A DNA stretch of 64,000 bases, taken from NCBI RefSeq assembly GCF_026745355.1, contig NC_079205.1:51965783-52029782 (forward strand), read 5' to 3'. A program made the position numbers and the translations under genes. The DNA is from Beta vulgaris subsp. vulgaris (Eukaryota; Streptophyta; Magnoliopsida; Caryophyllales; Amaranthaceae). Under the pieces are notes generated by a model. That model saw nothing but the letters and a program-made list of their open reading frames with translations. It made no database searches and was not told where the DNA came from. This document shows positions 1 through 10,559 of the stretch, piece by piece. The first letter of the stretch is position 1; each line of letters opens with the position of its first letter.

Positions 1-313
1 TTGGATATCAACAAGTTTTTGCTTATATAATACATCACCGGATGTCATTTTTAGTACTTTTCTTTTGCATATTCTTGGATAATACTATCTTATCTAATTC
101 ACGTTTTATGCAAATTATAGTATTAAGATTATGTCAATTCTATCATTTCATGACAACATGCATCTATCCTCGCTTCTAAAGTCAGAGTACGACGTCTTCT
201 ATTCCCTCGTATTGTAAATTTGTAATCCAAACTTTTAGTCATTTACAACACAACTCTCCTCTCCTTTGTCCCCCCTCTTCTTATCTCAACTCAAATGCCG
301 TTGACTATCCATC
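1..313. other. Upstream region of the first ATL gene
   Basis: No coding region is seen. The stretch is AT-rich and turns pyrimidine-rich (CTCTCCTCTCC and similar) in the last 70 bases before the ATG, as is common in plant 5' leaders. It probably holds the promoter and 5' UTR of the downstream RING-H2 gene. I could not place a convincing TATA box. Confidence 0.4.
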
Positions 314-1243
314 ATGGCAAAAACGTTCATCATACTTATCCTCCTTCCACTCCTAAGTCAACTCGTTCGAGCCCAGCCAAGTGTGCCTGGGCTCGAACCA
401 GACTCACCGGGTGGCGCAAGCTTTAGCCGGCCTAAGGACGTTATTATCATCGCGGTAATCTCCGCCCTCTTGTTTGTAGGCTTTTATTTCATCTATCTAT
501 GTTACTGCCTCGATGACCACTCCATTGGTATCGGCAGGTGGAGTAGTTGGAATGCCTGGCGACCTTGGAATATGGCAGGTTCATTCGGACATTCACGTCA
601 TAAGGCCTCGAATGGACTCGATTTCGACCTCGTCAAGAGCTTACCGACTTTTGAATATGGTACCATTAAGCCCGCATTGATCAACAAAGGCGCGTTAGAG
701 TGTGCAGTTTGCTTAACGGAATTCAATGACAAAGATATACTACGTTCGATACCCAAGTGTAACCATGTTTTTCACGCTGATTGCGTTGATAATTGGCTCG
801 TTGGCTACGCTACTTGCCCTATATGTAGATTACATCTCACAGACGCAGATATTTTGGATCAGAATCTTACAACACTACATTATGACGATACAATTGTAGA
901 TTTTGGAGATGACAAAGTGGAGATTATGAGGTTTAGCCGTAAGATGAGGAACTTGTCGATGACCGAACCGCCAAGATTGATGGGGATGCTATCGAGGTCG
1001 TTATCGACGGGAAATTTGGCGGCGAGGCAGTCGGGAAATATGGAAAGATTTGGAATAGATGATAAGGATGATAGAAGAGGAAAGTCTGATAGTTGGGTTT
1101 ACAGTTTGTCTCCAATTGAGGCTGTTACTACTAGGAGTACGAGTCGAGAGGGTTCTACTCCCGCTACTCCTACGACAACTTCAAGCGAAGAGGGCTCTTC
1201 CCTTGCTGTTGTTCCTGTTGAACCGACTCAATTGCCCGTTTGA
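314..1243 (+). CDS. ATL-type RING-H2 E3 ubiquitin ligase, 309 aa
   Basis: Likely a membrane-anchored ubiquitin ligase that recruits an E2 through its RING and ubiquitinates unknown substrates. Seen: a hydrophobic N-terminus (residues 1-20) ending in AQ, like a signal peptide; a transmembrane segment at about 43-65; a GLD-type motif (NGLDFDLVKSLPTF, 100-113); and a complete RING-H2 with ligands C130, C133, C149, H151, H154, C157, C168 and C171. The Trp (W161) that normally contacts the E2 is present, as is Pro after C168. The tail is Ser/Thr-rich with an SLSTGNLAARQ stretch. Length and domain order match the longer ATL proteins, which are typically intronless. The ATG is the first in frame after stops. 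The nearest other genes are ATL paralogues on the opposite strand. Which ATL it is cannot be told from sequence alone. Confidence 0.93.
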   Translation: MAKTFIILILLPLLSQLVRAQPSVPGLEPDSPGGASFSRPKDVIIIAVISALLFVGFYFIYLCYCLDDHSIGIGRWSSWNAWRPWNMAGSFGHSRHKASNGLDFDLVKSLPTFEYGTIKPALINKGALECAVCLTEFNDKDILRSIPKCNHVFHADCVDNWLVGYATCPICRLHLTDADILDQNLTTLHYDDTIVDFGDDKVEIMRFSRKMRNLSMTEPPRLMGMLSRSLSTGNLAARQSGNMERFGIDDKDDRRGKSDSWVYSLSPIEAVTTRSTSREGSTPATPTTTSSEEGSSLAVVPVEPTQLPV

Positions 1244-1440
1244 GTTTTCGAATTTTGACTTGTAAATATTGTATGATTTAAATGAAATTGATTTATCCTT
1301 CTTCTTTCTTCTTTCTTCTTTTATTATAAATTTTTATCTATTTATATTGAGGAACTCTTTCTTCTTAATTCATTTTTGTATCCCAGACTTTCACTTGTAT
1401 TTGTACTGGATTTGCTACATTATTGTTGTACAAAAATTAT

Positions 1441-1602
1441 TAAAAGAGACGGTCTAATTTTAATATAAAAGTAGACCTAGTCACTAAATGGATTAAACTA
1501 GTGACCAAAAGAAATTAACCTAGTTACTATTGGGCTTATTCTATTTTTAATATTGGGCTTACAGTTGCCTAATTTTAATTTAAAAGTAGGCGGTCTCTTA
1601 CA
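1441..1602. repeat. Possible small MITE with AGAGACNG ends
   Basis: The left edge TAAAAGAGACGGTC faces an imperfect inverted copy at the right edge (GGCGGTCTCTTAC). Inside, a segment TAATTTTAATWTAAAAGTAG occurs twice in direct orientation. I found no clear target-site duplication, so this could be chance or a worn element. Confidence 0.35.
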
Positions 1603-1844
1603 AGACGAACTCATTGTTGTAAGACATGGAGGCTGTTCGTATAGATACATGTAGCACATAGTACTATCTTTTTAGAATGCTACATTTTTGTGATATGTCT
1701 GACAAAAGTATAGCCAATTTACAGTTTTCTACAAATGGTGCTTGTTAATATAAGGAACTTCTTAGTCATGATCACAATAAAATTTGCTTGATGCAATCAC
1801 TTAGATGCGAACTTTATTTCCTAACTAGTTGTAACATTTACTTT

Positions 1845-2540
1845 GACCCTTTGGAGTATATGGCTGCATCGGAATGAGCGACTTTTCGCAATATTGCCCC
1901 AAATGTCAACCGAATTACTCAACAGATTTGAGATATTGAAGAGTTTGATTCACAGTTGTCAACTCTTCCTTGTTTTAATAATCTTCGCTTTCTTCACCCT
2001 CCAGAACAAAGCATGGATACTCCTCCAGGTTTTCTTGGTATACACTTGGATAATACTCATTCAGGTTTCTCAAAGCACATAATTCAAATTGATGCAACTT
2101 GGCATAAACAATCAAAGGCTATGGGTTGTGCTTGTTTTCTTCATAATTCTCCTTCTTGCTCAAGTATTCCTCCTTATGGTGGTGGAACCTATGGTTTAGC
2201 CACATCTGCTCTACATGCTTAAGCTCAGGCCCTCCTTAAGGAAGGCCCTACAGTGGGCAACCTCTTAAAGAATGTAGAGGATTACCTTCATCACAAATTG
2301 CGCCAATCTCATCCTTGCACTACAAACACACATGTCTGATCCTTCATCAATTTTGTGGACTATTAGCCAGATCAAAGGCTTAGCCCTACCTTTCATTGGT
2401 GTTTTGTTTTAAAAGTGAATCTCAAACAAGTTCAACGAGCTCATCAAGCAGCTCAAATCAGTGCTACAACTTGTTCGCAATTCACTTTCTGTATCTCTTA
2501 GTTTATTGTGTATCTTTTCCCCATTGTAAAAAAAAAAAAA
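1845..2540 (+). mobile_element. 5'-truncated LINE remnant with poly(A) tail
   Basis: The segment ends in a 13-base A run (2528-2540). It is flanked by a near-perfect 11-base duplication, ACATTTACTTT at 1834-1844 and ACATATACTTT at 2540-2550 (sharing the last A of the tail), as expected of target-primed reverse transcription. Translations in shifting frames resemble the C-terminal part of plant LINE ORF2: LWSIWLHRNERLF near the start, then a RNase H-like stretch (IQIDATWHKQSKAMGCACF and onward) from about 2085. Frameshifts and stops interrupt it, so it is dead. The family assignment rests on recognition by eye. Confidence 0.7.
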
Positions 2541-2645
2541 CATATACTTTTAGGATGATTTTAAAAACGTTGGTCATACTCTTTTACATATGTATATATC
2601 AGCATAGTATCATATATGATCTTCTTGGATTTGTTTGATCATATA

Positions 2646-4049
2646 TCTCTATTATATAAGGGAAGGGGAGAGCAACGGTGTCCTATTTTGAACTGACTAT
2701 TTTGCCCCCCTTCCCTTTCTAAATTACAAAATGAATCTCAACAATCACTCAGAAATCACTTATACGAGGAAACTTTATAAATCACTCATATAATTGAGAA
2801 AATCACGTTATTAAAATCACGCAGATCACTCAAATGATCAGAAAACTTTACAAAAACTAAATATTAACTTACAAACTAAAACTAATATATTAGGACGTCA
2901 ACACATACAAAAACATTCACAAAATTCACTTACAAATCATTGTTTTCAATAATAACCATTCACAATTATTTCAAACAGTGACATAATTCTTTTAATCTTC
3001 AAAGTTATTTCACATTAGTCGATTGTTATATAGTTGAAAAAATGGAGATAAGAGGAATTAGTTGTAAAGGGTTTTTATATAATTAGACTTAAATTTGATT
3101 CATTTTCATATAAAATCTGAAAAAAAGGTGCGTATGAAATTTGATTCATTTATGACACTGATGAAAAAGTTAATGATTTAGTTCTTTTTTAAAAATTCCA
3201 ATATAAATTTTTGCCCAAAACTTTTGCAAAATATCCATGTTCAGAAATAAATTTTGAAAAACAAAACAATATCAAACCTTTTTGCGAACAACTTTTGCAA
3301 AAATCCATTTCAGAAAAAAAAAATTACATTAACTTGCGAAATCAAATTGTGTATGAAAATTTTAAAATTTCGTTTCACCTATAATTGAAACGCAAAGTGT
3401 TAAAATTTAGAAAAGGAGAAAAATAAAAAATGACCATTTCATGCGAAATCAAATTGTGTATGAAAAACTTAAAATTTCATTTTAAATATAATTGAAACTC
3501 AAAGTGTTAAAATTTAAAAAAGGGGAAAAATTAAAATGACCAATTCATTCAAAATCAGATTGTGTATGAAAATTTTAAATTTTTATTTCAAATATAATTG
3601 AAACTCAAAGTGTGAACATTTAGAAAAGGAGAAAAATTTAAATGATGAAAATTTTTAAATATCAATTTGTGAAATCAGAATTTAGAAGAAATTGTGAAAT
3701 TGTCTTATACTTTTCGGTTACAATTTTGGGACCGTAGAGAAATTACTGAAATCTATATCAAAAACTATTATAAATTACAATAATGAATAAAACAAAAAAA
3801 AAAGAACATGACGAGCGATATTTAGTAAAGAACGTCATACTGATTATAAAAAAACATGCGCATATAAGACTTGAGAAACAAAAAACTATTCAAAATCACA
3901 AAAATGAATAACAACATAAAAAGAACATGAAAGAATCTTATTCACAAAATGGAGGTGAACTTAAATACTAACTTGCATTTTCAGTTTGTTTACTACTTAG
4001 TATTAGGCCTAAAAACATCATCGCACGCATCGCGTGCACAAAAGACTAG
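2646..4049 (+). mobile_element. Non-autonomous Helitron, family 1 copy A
   Basis: It starts with TCTCTATTATATAAGGG and ends with CTAG. A 15-base palindrome GCACGCATCGCGTGC (4023-4037) sits 8 bases before the CTAG. The element lies between A (2645) and T (4050), the Helitron AT target, with no target-site duplication. No rolling-circle replicase or helicase is encoded. The interior is AT-rich with three tandem copies of a roughly 107-base unit. Two further copies with the same ends occur at 4291-4733 and 44643-45241. Confidence 0.85.
3335..3650 (+). repeat. Three tandem copies of a ~107-bp unit inside Helitron A
   Basis: Each unit opens with a variant of TGCGAAATCAAATTGTGTAT, at 3335, 3442 and 3548. 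Each then runs through TATAATTGAAACNCAAAGTG and an AGAAAAGGAGAAAAA stretch. Similarity is high by eye. Nothing coding is seen. Confidence 0.75.
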
Positions 4050-4290
4050 TTTCCAATATATTAAGACAAAACATAAACTTTAAGATGAAATTTTAAATGG
4101 TAGATCGTTCTATGTTTACATCCTCATTTGAACTAGTATTCACACACTAGAAATCTAGAAAGAAAATGTTGAATCGGATCATATTTTACCAAAACAGCAA
4201 GAAACATGATCCACACAAGTGATACACAATTTATGGCAGAAGATTTGAGTTTCATTCCACCACAATGCCACCACATTATATATTAATATA
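4050..4290. other. Spacer between two oppositely oriented Helitrons
   Basis: A 241-base AT-rich spacer between the 3' (CTAG) ends of two family-1 Helitrons that face each other. No ORF, RNA gene or repeat was recognised. Confidence 0.5.
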
Positions 4291-4733
4291 CTAGAATTTT
4301 TTGCACGCGATGCGTGCTTGAATTTTTTCGAAACAGAAACTCGATTTTCTTCGGTATAAGAGTCAAAATTTGAATATTAGACATACGAAGTATAATTGTT
4401 TTTAGTTGTAAATTTTGATTGGTTTAGTTTCTGTCACTTAAGTCTCTCACCATTCTTTTTGTTTTTTTTTTACTTTTCAAAGTTAAATTCTATGAACAAA
4501 ATAGAAATTTTATTGAATTTATTTATGATTTCTAATATTATAATTTTTTAGTTGATTTTTGAATTAAGTACAATACTTCATAGATTGTAAAGAAAGTGAA
4601 CACTTTGATTTCAAGTCAATTTTTTCATAGGTTATAATTTGTAAGTGAATTTGTAATTTAGAAAGGGAAAGGGGGCAAAATAGGCATTTCAAAAGAGGAC
4701 ACCATTGCTCCCCCTTCCCTTATATAATAGAGA
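4291..4733 (-). mobile_element. Non-autonomous Helitron, family 1 copy B
   Basis: On the minus strand it begins TCTCTATTATATAAGGG (ending at 4733) and finishes with CTAG (4291-4294). The same GCACGCATCGCGTGC hairpin lies at 4303-4317. The flanking bases are again A and T in Helitron orientation. At 443 bp it is much shorter than copy A and has no coding capacity. Its 3' half is closely similar to copy C at 44.6 kb. Confidence 0.85.
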
Positions 4734-5023
4734 TATGAATTTTACAAAATCTATATCCAACAAAGAAGACTAACAGTATTACGAGGCCTGAAGCATAATT
4801 GCTAGCTCCACCCTTTTCACTATAATTCAAGGCTACAAGCTAAGCATCGAACAAACAACCAATAGCTATCACATAACCTCCAGAATAGTGTGGCTTAGTT
4901 TGTTTTTGCAATCTCTAGTAAGAAAATCAAATCCTCTCTCGCACAATCATGTTCTAAGCTTGATTCACTCAATTCATCATAAACTAACTCACATTCTACA
5001 TAGAATGGTGCTGCCACCATACC

Positions 5024-5559
5024 CTAGGATCCAACCGTTTGCGGACTATTAACTAGAATTGAAACTTCATCCCTTATAGGCATGTCTCTTGGAGGACCAT
5101 CAGCAGGCAATAAATTACCCCGACAGAAGGGACAAGTGGTGTGCGACCGCAGCCAAGTATCAATGCAATCGAGGTGGAACACATGGCCGCACTTGGGCAA
5201 CCAACGCAGCATTTCATTCTTCTCAAACACCCCAAGCACACCATACACTCGCCGATCATTCTTATTTTCATATGCGTATTCATATCCATATCCATATCCG
5301 TATCTGTATCTCTATCTACATTGCTACTCAAATAGGCAAATTTTGGGAAGCTCTCTATGACCGCGGCCTCAAGGCCATGTAGCAGGTCATGGTTGGCTGA
5401 GTAGACGGAAATACTGGGCCCCATAGAAAGGTTGGGGTTACTATGGGAAATCCGGTAACAACGACACATTAAGGTGTAAATTAATAGCAATGAGAAGATG
5501 CAGAATACAAGGTAAAAGATGATATACAAAGCAAATGCTACAGCAGATTCTCCATCCAT
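5024..5559 (-). pseudogene. ATL-type RING-H2 gene broken by a 1-bp frameshift
   Basis: The first 110 codons (from 5559) give a transmembrane segment at about 9-31, a GLEAAVIESFPKF motif at 62-74, and the first zinc pair of a RING (GECMVCLG, 103-110). The reading frame then shifts. The rest of the RING ([19 protein letters not shown], then [17 protein letters not shown]) is intact in the neighbouring frame down to a stop at 5024. Compared with the paralogue at 6832-7362, one base is missing in the Gly codon near 5230. The segment [13 protein letters not shown] at about 82-94 reflects a hexamer expansion. Either a decayed duplicate or a sequencing error in the G run. If translated as is, it gives a 161-aa protein without a working RING. 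Confidence 0.8.
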
Positions 5560-6831
5560 TCTTTTGGTATAGGAGTAAAATTAATCTTCTTTTGGCTCAC
5601 CTATTATCTAGCTAGTACTTCTAAGTTGGTGTATCATTGTATATTTCTTTGCTGATTCAGTGATGCAAATAATGGTGAGATCAGATCAATATGTTATTGA
5701 TAATATCTGTTTTAGGTAAATAATTCATGGATATGATGACCATATCAGGGCAGATCTTGGAATATTATCATAGCTGATCTTTATTTCTTTAATTTTTGTT
5801 AATATATTCTTTCTAGAAGAAGCTCAATACAGCATAAGAGAATTGTTAGTTGTTATGCCCCAACTTTGCCACACTTCAACTTAGAATTACCCGAACACTT
5901 TCCATTTTTTGTTGTCTCAAATTAGTTCGAATACTTCGATTATTGTTATAGTCCACCTATAACTCCTATCACATCTGCTTTCTAATAAAAAAATACCCAT
6001 TAGTTCATATCACATTAAATTTTAACATCACATTAGATAACGCTACAACTTAGTTCCTTAAAATACTTGATCCAAGAAGTGTTTTGATCATTCTGAGTAC
6101 GGAGATACATAGTAGCTTTCATTGACGCTTGATAGAGTTGATGACACAAATATTATCACCTTCAATGCCGAGAAATCAAAGCTCTTATGATGCCTCAAGG
6201 AATACTAACATTTGCACCGAGAACTAGTTTGGAGCCTGCATAGAAGAGGTATCATGATGATCAAATATCCGCAGGATGGCAACTTGCTAACCAACATATT
6301 AATCTGTCAGTTCAATAAAGTATAGCTTAACATCTACTTAACCATGTAATCTTGATTTTGTTTCAGTATACAGAATATAAATTGCTTACATATACAATAT
6401 GAAAATACAAGATATCACATCACTCATGTTATACTTTACAAATGTCTAATGTCTAAAGTATGATATTTATCCTACCACCACCCGCGCAATATTTACTCTG
6501 TAAATAAATCTTTCAAAGAAGAAGCAAACTATATAAATGAGATCATCTACAGAACAACAAACCTGAAGTGGAGAACATTCCATTTGATCTTGGATATATA
6601 GATTCTTATATATGGCATCTTCCTCAGTTGATATCTTGGTAGACAATTTCTTGCTTCAAAAAGTCAACCAATTGATACATATTATTATGCCTCTCCAACT
6701 ATACTTTGATCAATTTGAATGTGATGTAGATCATAGCACAAACTCAAACCTCAAATCTAGTATTCACCTGCCATGCACTCTTCATAATCCTAGCTAAAAC
6801 CTCATTAGGTATGGCACAATTGAACCAATAA
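5560..6831. other. Intergenic region between the two minus-strand ATL loci
   Basis: About 1.3 kb, AT-rich, probably holding the 3' flank of the 6.8 kb gene and the promoter of the 5.5 kb locus. Short open frames here lack family features. No inverted repeats, LTRs or RNA genes were recognised. Confidence 0.4.
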
Positions 6832-7362
6832 TCATCGTCCGGTACCATCATTGACATTGATCACGACTTCAACCCGAGCAGGCCTCTCACCGGACTGATG
6901 ATTTTCCGGCAACAGAACAGCCCGACAAAAAGGACACGTAGCGTGCATACGTAGCCAAGTATCGATACAATCAGCATGGAAAACATGTCCACACTTGGGT
7001 AACAAGCGTAGAGTTTCATCGTCCTCGAACACACCTAAACACACTGCACATTCACCCGTCATCTTCATCGTCGCTGAATTAACACCAATATCTTGATCAG
7101 GCCTCACCGAGTAGAAGAACTTAGGAAAGGTATCGATGACCGAGGTCTCGAGACCAGGCGGCAAGTCATAGTTGGTTGTAATCGGCGGGAATGGGATGAT
7201 TGTTGGACTTGGAACTACAGCTTGTCTATTATTCACCGAATATTGATAGGCTCTATAACGCCGGAAAACAATTGACAAAAGCCAAAGAATAACGAGTACA
7301 CCCAATATAATGTAGAAGATAATATTCACAACAAAAGTTATTATTGGTGGACTTTCCATCAT
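6832..7362 (-). CDS. ATL-type RING-H2 E3 ubiquitin ligase, 176 aa
   Basis: A short ATL protein. Seen: a transmembrane segment at about 9-31, followed by a basic stop-transfer RRYR; a GLD-type motif ([18 protein letters not shown], 68-85); and a complete RING-H2 with ligands C105, C108, C124, H126, H129, C132, C143 and C146. The E2-contact Trp (W137) and the Pro after C143 are present. The Met codon at 7362 lies just before the hydrophobic segment and two Met codons are adjacent, so the start could shift by one residue. By family knowledge it should be a membrane-bound E3 acting on unknown targets, often in stress or defence signalling. It is the intact sister of the frameshifted locus 1.3 kb away on the same strand, with near-identical RING spacing. 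Confidence 0.93.
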   Translation of the reverse strand: MMESPPIITFVVNIIFYIILGVLVILWLLSIVFRRYRAYQYSVNNRQAVVPSPTIIPFPPITTNYDLPPGLETSVIDTFPKFFYSVRPDQDIGVNSATMKMTGECAVCLGVFEDDETLRLLPKCGHVFHADCIDTWLRMHATCPFCRAVLLPENHQSGERPARVEVVINVNDGTGR

Positions 7363-8242
7363 TTCAGAATATTTGTTTGGTCTCTCTTAGCTAGAATTTG
7401 CAATACCCTGTTTATTAATCAATAATCATTTAATAAACTTATGTTTTACATATATGGAATACATGTACTATTGCTGTTTGTCCGTTTCATTTCATTAGTT
7501 CTTTTTTTCTCCCCTTTTTATGCAAGGTCTACCTAGTTCTTAATTTAGGTTGGATCAATTCAATGACTTAAATCAACTTGGTGTTGGTGGTTCCATAAAA
7601 GAGTTGAAGACATGGAAGCTATATACTTCTAAGTTATTTTTTTTAATATTTATACATACCTATCAACTTTCTTATAAAAATATTTATAAAACGGCTAGTA
7701 AGAACTTTATAAAATGTTACTTTATTAGCAGCTTATTATAGGTAGCATGAAACAGCAACTTAGTTTATGTATATGTTCTTTCAAAAAAAAAAAAAGTTTA
7801 TGTATATGTGGTGTGTGTGAACTGTGAATATAGACATCTTCCTTTCCTCATTGTTATGACTTTATTGGGATAGCTATGTTTATTGGGGATGATGTATGCC
7901 TACCATTAGTGGTAATTAGAATTTGGAAAAACAGCTTGACAAAGTAATTAGATTAAGATTGAAATTGTTGACTTTTTTTGCTAGTACACATAGGGGACCA
8001 AGCTTCCCTGTAGGGTAACTTACCCTTAACAAATCTTCAATTTTCTAACCCATGCTTATTGCTTCCCCATGAAAATCAAATCACTAATACAAGGGAGGAG
8101 GTGAAACTTGAAAGGAGCTTTACCACTCCTCTACATCGTGATTCTCCATTGAAATTGTCAAATCAAAGAGAAAAACCACTAGCAAATGGGAGGTTACCAC
8201 ATTTACTTTAGGCATATTTGATAAAAGTAGTTGTTGCGATAA
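7363..8242. other. Upstream region of the 6.8 kb ATL gene
   Basis: No gene or element boundary was recognised. The first few hundred bases probably contain the promoter. One A13 run occurs at 7783-7795. A 63-residue frame at 7550-7741 shows no family features and was discarded. Confidence 0.35.
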
Positions 8243-8496
8243 TTTATACTAATATATTAAAAAGTATTTTTAAGCAAGTCTATGCGCCACGTAGTGCTTT
8301 CCGTTTGTTTCATTCCATGTCATCATTATACACATTAAACAAAATTAAAAACATGCTCCATATAAGATTCGACCATGTTGACCTAATTTAGTCAATATAT
8401 TAAAGTTATAACCAATAAACTATGCAATATTATTTGATAATATTTTATAACATGAAAATATTAATAACCTAGAGCATCGCCCGAGATTAAAACTAG
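8243..8496 (+). mobile_element. Short decayed Helitron, family 2 copy E
   Basis: It begins TTTATACTAATATATTAAAAAG, which matches the family-2 start (TCTATACWAATATATT) except that the second base is T instead of C. It ends with CTAG before T (8493-8497), after GCATCGCCCGAGATTAAAA, a degraded form of the usual GC-rich 3' hairpin. Internally it shares the GATGCGCCACGTRG segment with the longer copy at 8661. No coding content. Confidence 0.6.
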
Positions 8497-8660
8497 TTAG
8501 CAGGGGCAGGGCAAACATAGCGGGGGTCCTATACGCTATCTTAAAAGTGGACCCTTCATATTTAGTTCATAAAAGATACTAGATTCTCAATTAAAAAAAT
8601 ACTTTTATATTGAAAATAATATCTAAATTAATGAGAGAAAGTTAGGTGGATAAGTAGCCA

Positions 8661-9830
8661 TCTATACAAATATATTAAAAAGGCGTGCGTAACAACGTCG
8701 ATGCGCCACGTGGCACTCTCCTCCTATCACCAGATTTTGCCACGTGTCTTTTAACGAGCAAAGTCAAGTGGTCATTATCTAAAAAATAAACATGTTGAAG
8801 CCTGGGCTCGAACCCCTGACCTTATTTAAGGGTTTTCAAAGAATCACCATCTCATCTAACATCTCTTAGTGATCCATGTTTCCACAAAATTAAAAGTATG
8901 TGTTGAAATTAGTTAATGTTATTAAACATATTCCTTGCATCCTCAAAAATAAATAAATTTGCATGTTCATTAAAATTAATTATGTATGCATATATGATAC
9001 CATTTGAAGAGCAATGTTGACCACTACAGTTAGGGATGGGCAAGGGTCGGGTCCACCCGGAATCTAGACTTGGACCCTAAAATTTTTTTGCAGACCCGAA
9101 CCGGACCCTGAGGGTCTGAAAAAATTGGACCCTAGCCCAGACCCTTAGGGTCTGGAGGGTCTAGAGGGTCTGGAGGGTCCAAGCCTAAATTCTTTATTTT
9201 GACAAATTTTCAGCATTATTAATATCAATAATACTGAAATTCGCATGAAACAAACAAAAAAATCGCATGAAACAAACACAAACATATAAATTGAGAAAAA
9301 ACTAAACAAACACTAACTTATAAATTGAAAAAAAAAAACAAAACTCAATTCACAAACATATAAACTGAAAAGAAAACGAAACAAACACAAACATACAAAC
9401 TGAAAAAAAACGAAACAAACACAACTTACATAAGAGTCTTTTAGGAAATCAGTTTTTTTTTTTTAAAAAAGTAAAAATATATATATTAAATAAGTTCAGG
9501 GTCTAAGAGTAGGGTCTGGGTCCAAAATTTTAAGACTCGAACCCTAAAAAATTCACTCGGACCCAGACCCGGACCCGTAAGGTCTGAAAAAGTTGGGCCC
9601 AAACCCTTAAATTAGGGTAGGGTCCAACAGGGTCTGGGTAGGGTCCTGATCCCATGTCCATCCTTAACTACAGTATTACCCCTAGGGAGTTTTAGCTCAT
9701 GTAATCTATGTACAATAAAAAAATTTAGAAATTGCGTAGTATAAGGTTTGATCCCGAGACCTCAAGTAAATATTATATTAATAAATGAAATTTTTTCTTA
9801 CTCGGGGCTTAGCCCGGGCCTACTAACTAG
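8661..9830 (+). mobile_element. Non-autonomous Helitron, family 2 copy D, with a nested hAT MITE
   Basis: It starts TCTATACAAATATATTAAAA after an A and ends CTAG before a T. The hairpin GGGCTTAGCCC lies at 9805-9815, 11 bases upstream of the CTAG. No target-site duplication, as expected. It encodes no Rep/helicase. A 636-bp hAT-type MITE sits inside (9031-9666), so the Helitron is the older of the two. The AGGTTTGATCCCGAGACCTC segment near its 3' end recurs in the decayed minus-strand copy at 34.8-35.4 kb. Confidence 0.82.
9031..9666. mobile_element. hAT-type MITE with perfect 8-bp target duplication
   Basis: Termini TAGGGATGG and CCATCCTTA are inverted repeats with one mismatch. They are flanked by a perfect 8-base duplication ACTACAGT (9023-9030 and 9667-9674), diagnostic of hAT transposition. 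The arms carry many copies of GGGTC/GACCC words (GGGTCTGGAGGGTC and similar). No transposase is present. The 38.3-41.8 kb element has related TAGGGATG-like ends. Confidence 0.88.
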
Positions 9831-10240
9831 TTAATGGGGAATTGGGGATTTGAAGCAGCCAAAGAAAAAAAAAAGCACGCCGGCACGCGCTGTTATTAAT
9901 GTGAGTAGGTGCTGAGTCGGCAGTCATAATTGTAACATCAAAAAGTTTAAAAAATTTGCTCCTAACTAGAATCGAACCCGCGCCCCTTTTCCCATCCTTT
10001 ATCACTTTACCACTGATCCAAATGCTTTCATTTTATTTTTCTTTCAAACGTTTAATACATATCATATATTTCGGGGTCCCTCTAATTTTGGGGCCCTATT
10101 CCGTCGCCTATACTGCATGGGCCAAGAACAAATCCTGGCTGCTAGAGATTTTTGGAGAAAATTCCCATAATTGTAAAGTGGACAACATGTCAATAATGTA
10201 CAGAAAAACTAGATGTTAGAATCTTAAAGAGAATAAAAAT
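9831..10240. other. Gap with a tRNA-like A/B box relic
   Basis: No gene. On the minus strand, 10021-9957 reads like part of a tRNA-derived SINE head: an A-box-like TCAGTGGTAAAGTGA followed about 33 bases later by a B-box-like GGTTCGATTC. The cloverleaf is not complete, so I do not call a tRNA. The segment around 10070-10130 (GGGGTCCCTC...GGGGCCCTATTCCG) looks like a worn transposon end whose partner may be near 8505 (GCAGGGCAAACATAGCGGGG), on the other side of Helitron D. Confidence 0.35.
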
Positions 10241-10429
10241 CGGTTATTTCACCAAATACCCCCGACAAATCAGCAAATTCACAATATACCCTCAATGTTC
10301 TAGAAATGCACCATATACCCCTAAGTTTTCAAAAAGTTCACCAAATACCCTTTTTCTTAACTGTCGTTATCTCACCATTAGCATTATTTACAATATTGCC
10401 ATCATTAGCCCCTAATCTCTAATTCTAAC

Positions 10430-10500
10430 CCTAATCTAACCCTTTCCCATACCTTAATCTTAAACCTACCCTTACCCTTACCCCAAACCCTAACCCACCC
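10430..10500 (+). repeat. Telomere-like CCCTAA-rich stretch in the Mutator-like arm
   Basis: Degenerate repeats such as CTAACCCTAATCTAACCC and CCAAACCCTAACCC resemble the plant telomere repeat CCCTAAA but are irregular. The inverted counterpart (GGGTTAGTGTTAGGGTTTGG and onward) is in the right arm at about 29935-30005. Confidence 0.7.
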
Positions 10501-10559
10501 AGCCCACCACCCCTCCACCCCACCCCAGCCCCTACCCCTCCCCCACCGCCGGTTCGTTC

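Noticed and set aside
2646..4733. A single 2.1 kb TIR transposon with TCTCTATTATATAAGGGAAG ends
   Set aside because: The outer inverted ends are better explained as the 5' ends of two oppositely oriented Helitrons, each with its own CTAG end and hairpin. There is no target duplication outside.
5082..5382. Plus-strand frames with [15 protein letters not shown] and similar
   Set aside because: Antisense shadows of the hexamer repeat in the minus-strand ATL pseudogene.
8805..8825. tRNA-like CTGGGCTCGAACCCCTGACC
   Set aside because: Only a B-box-like word, inside a Helitron. No acceptor or anticodon stems could be formed.
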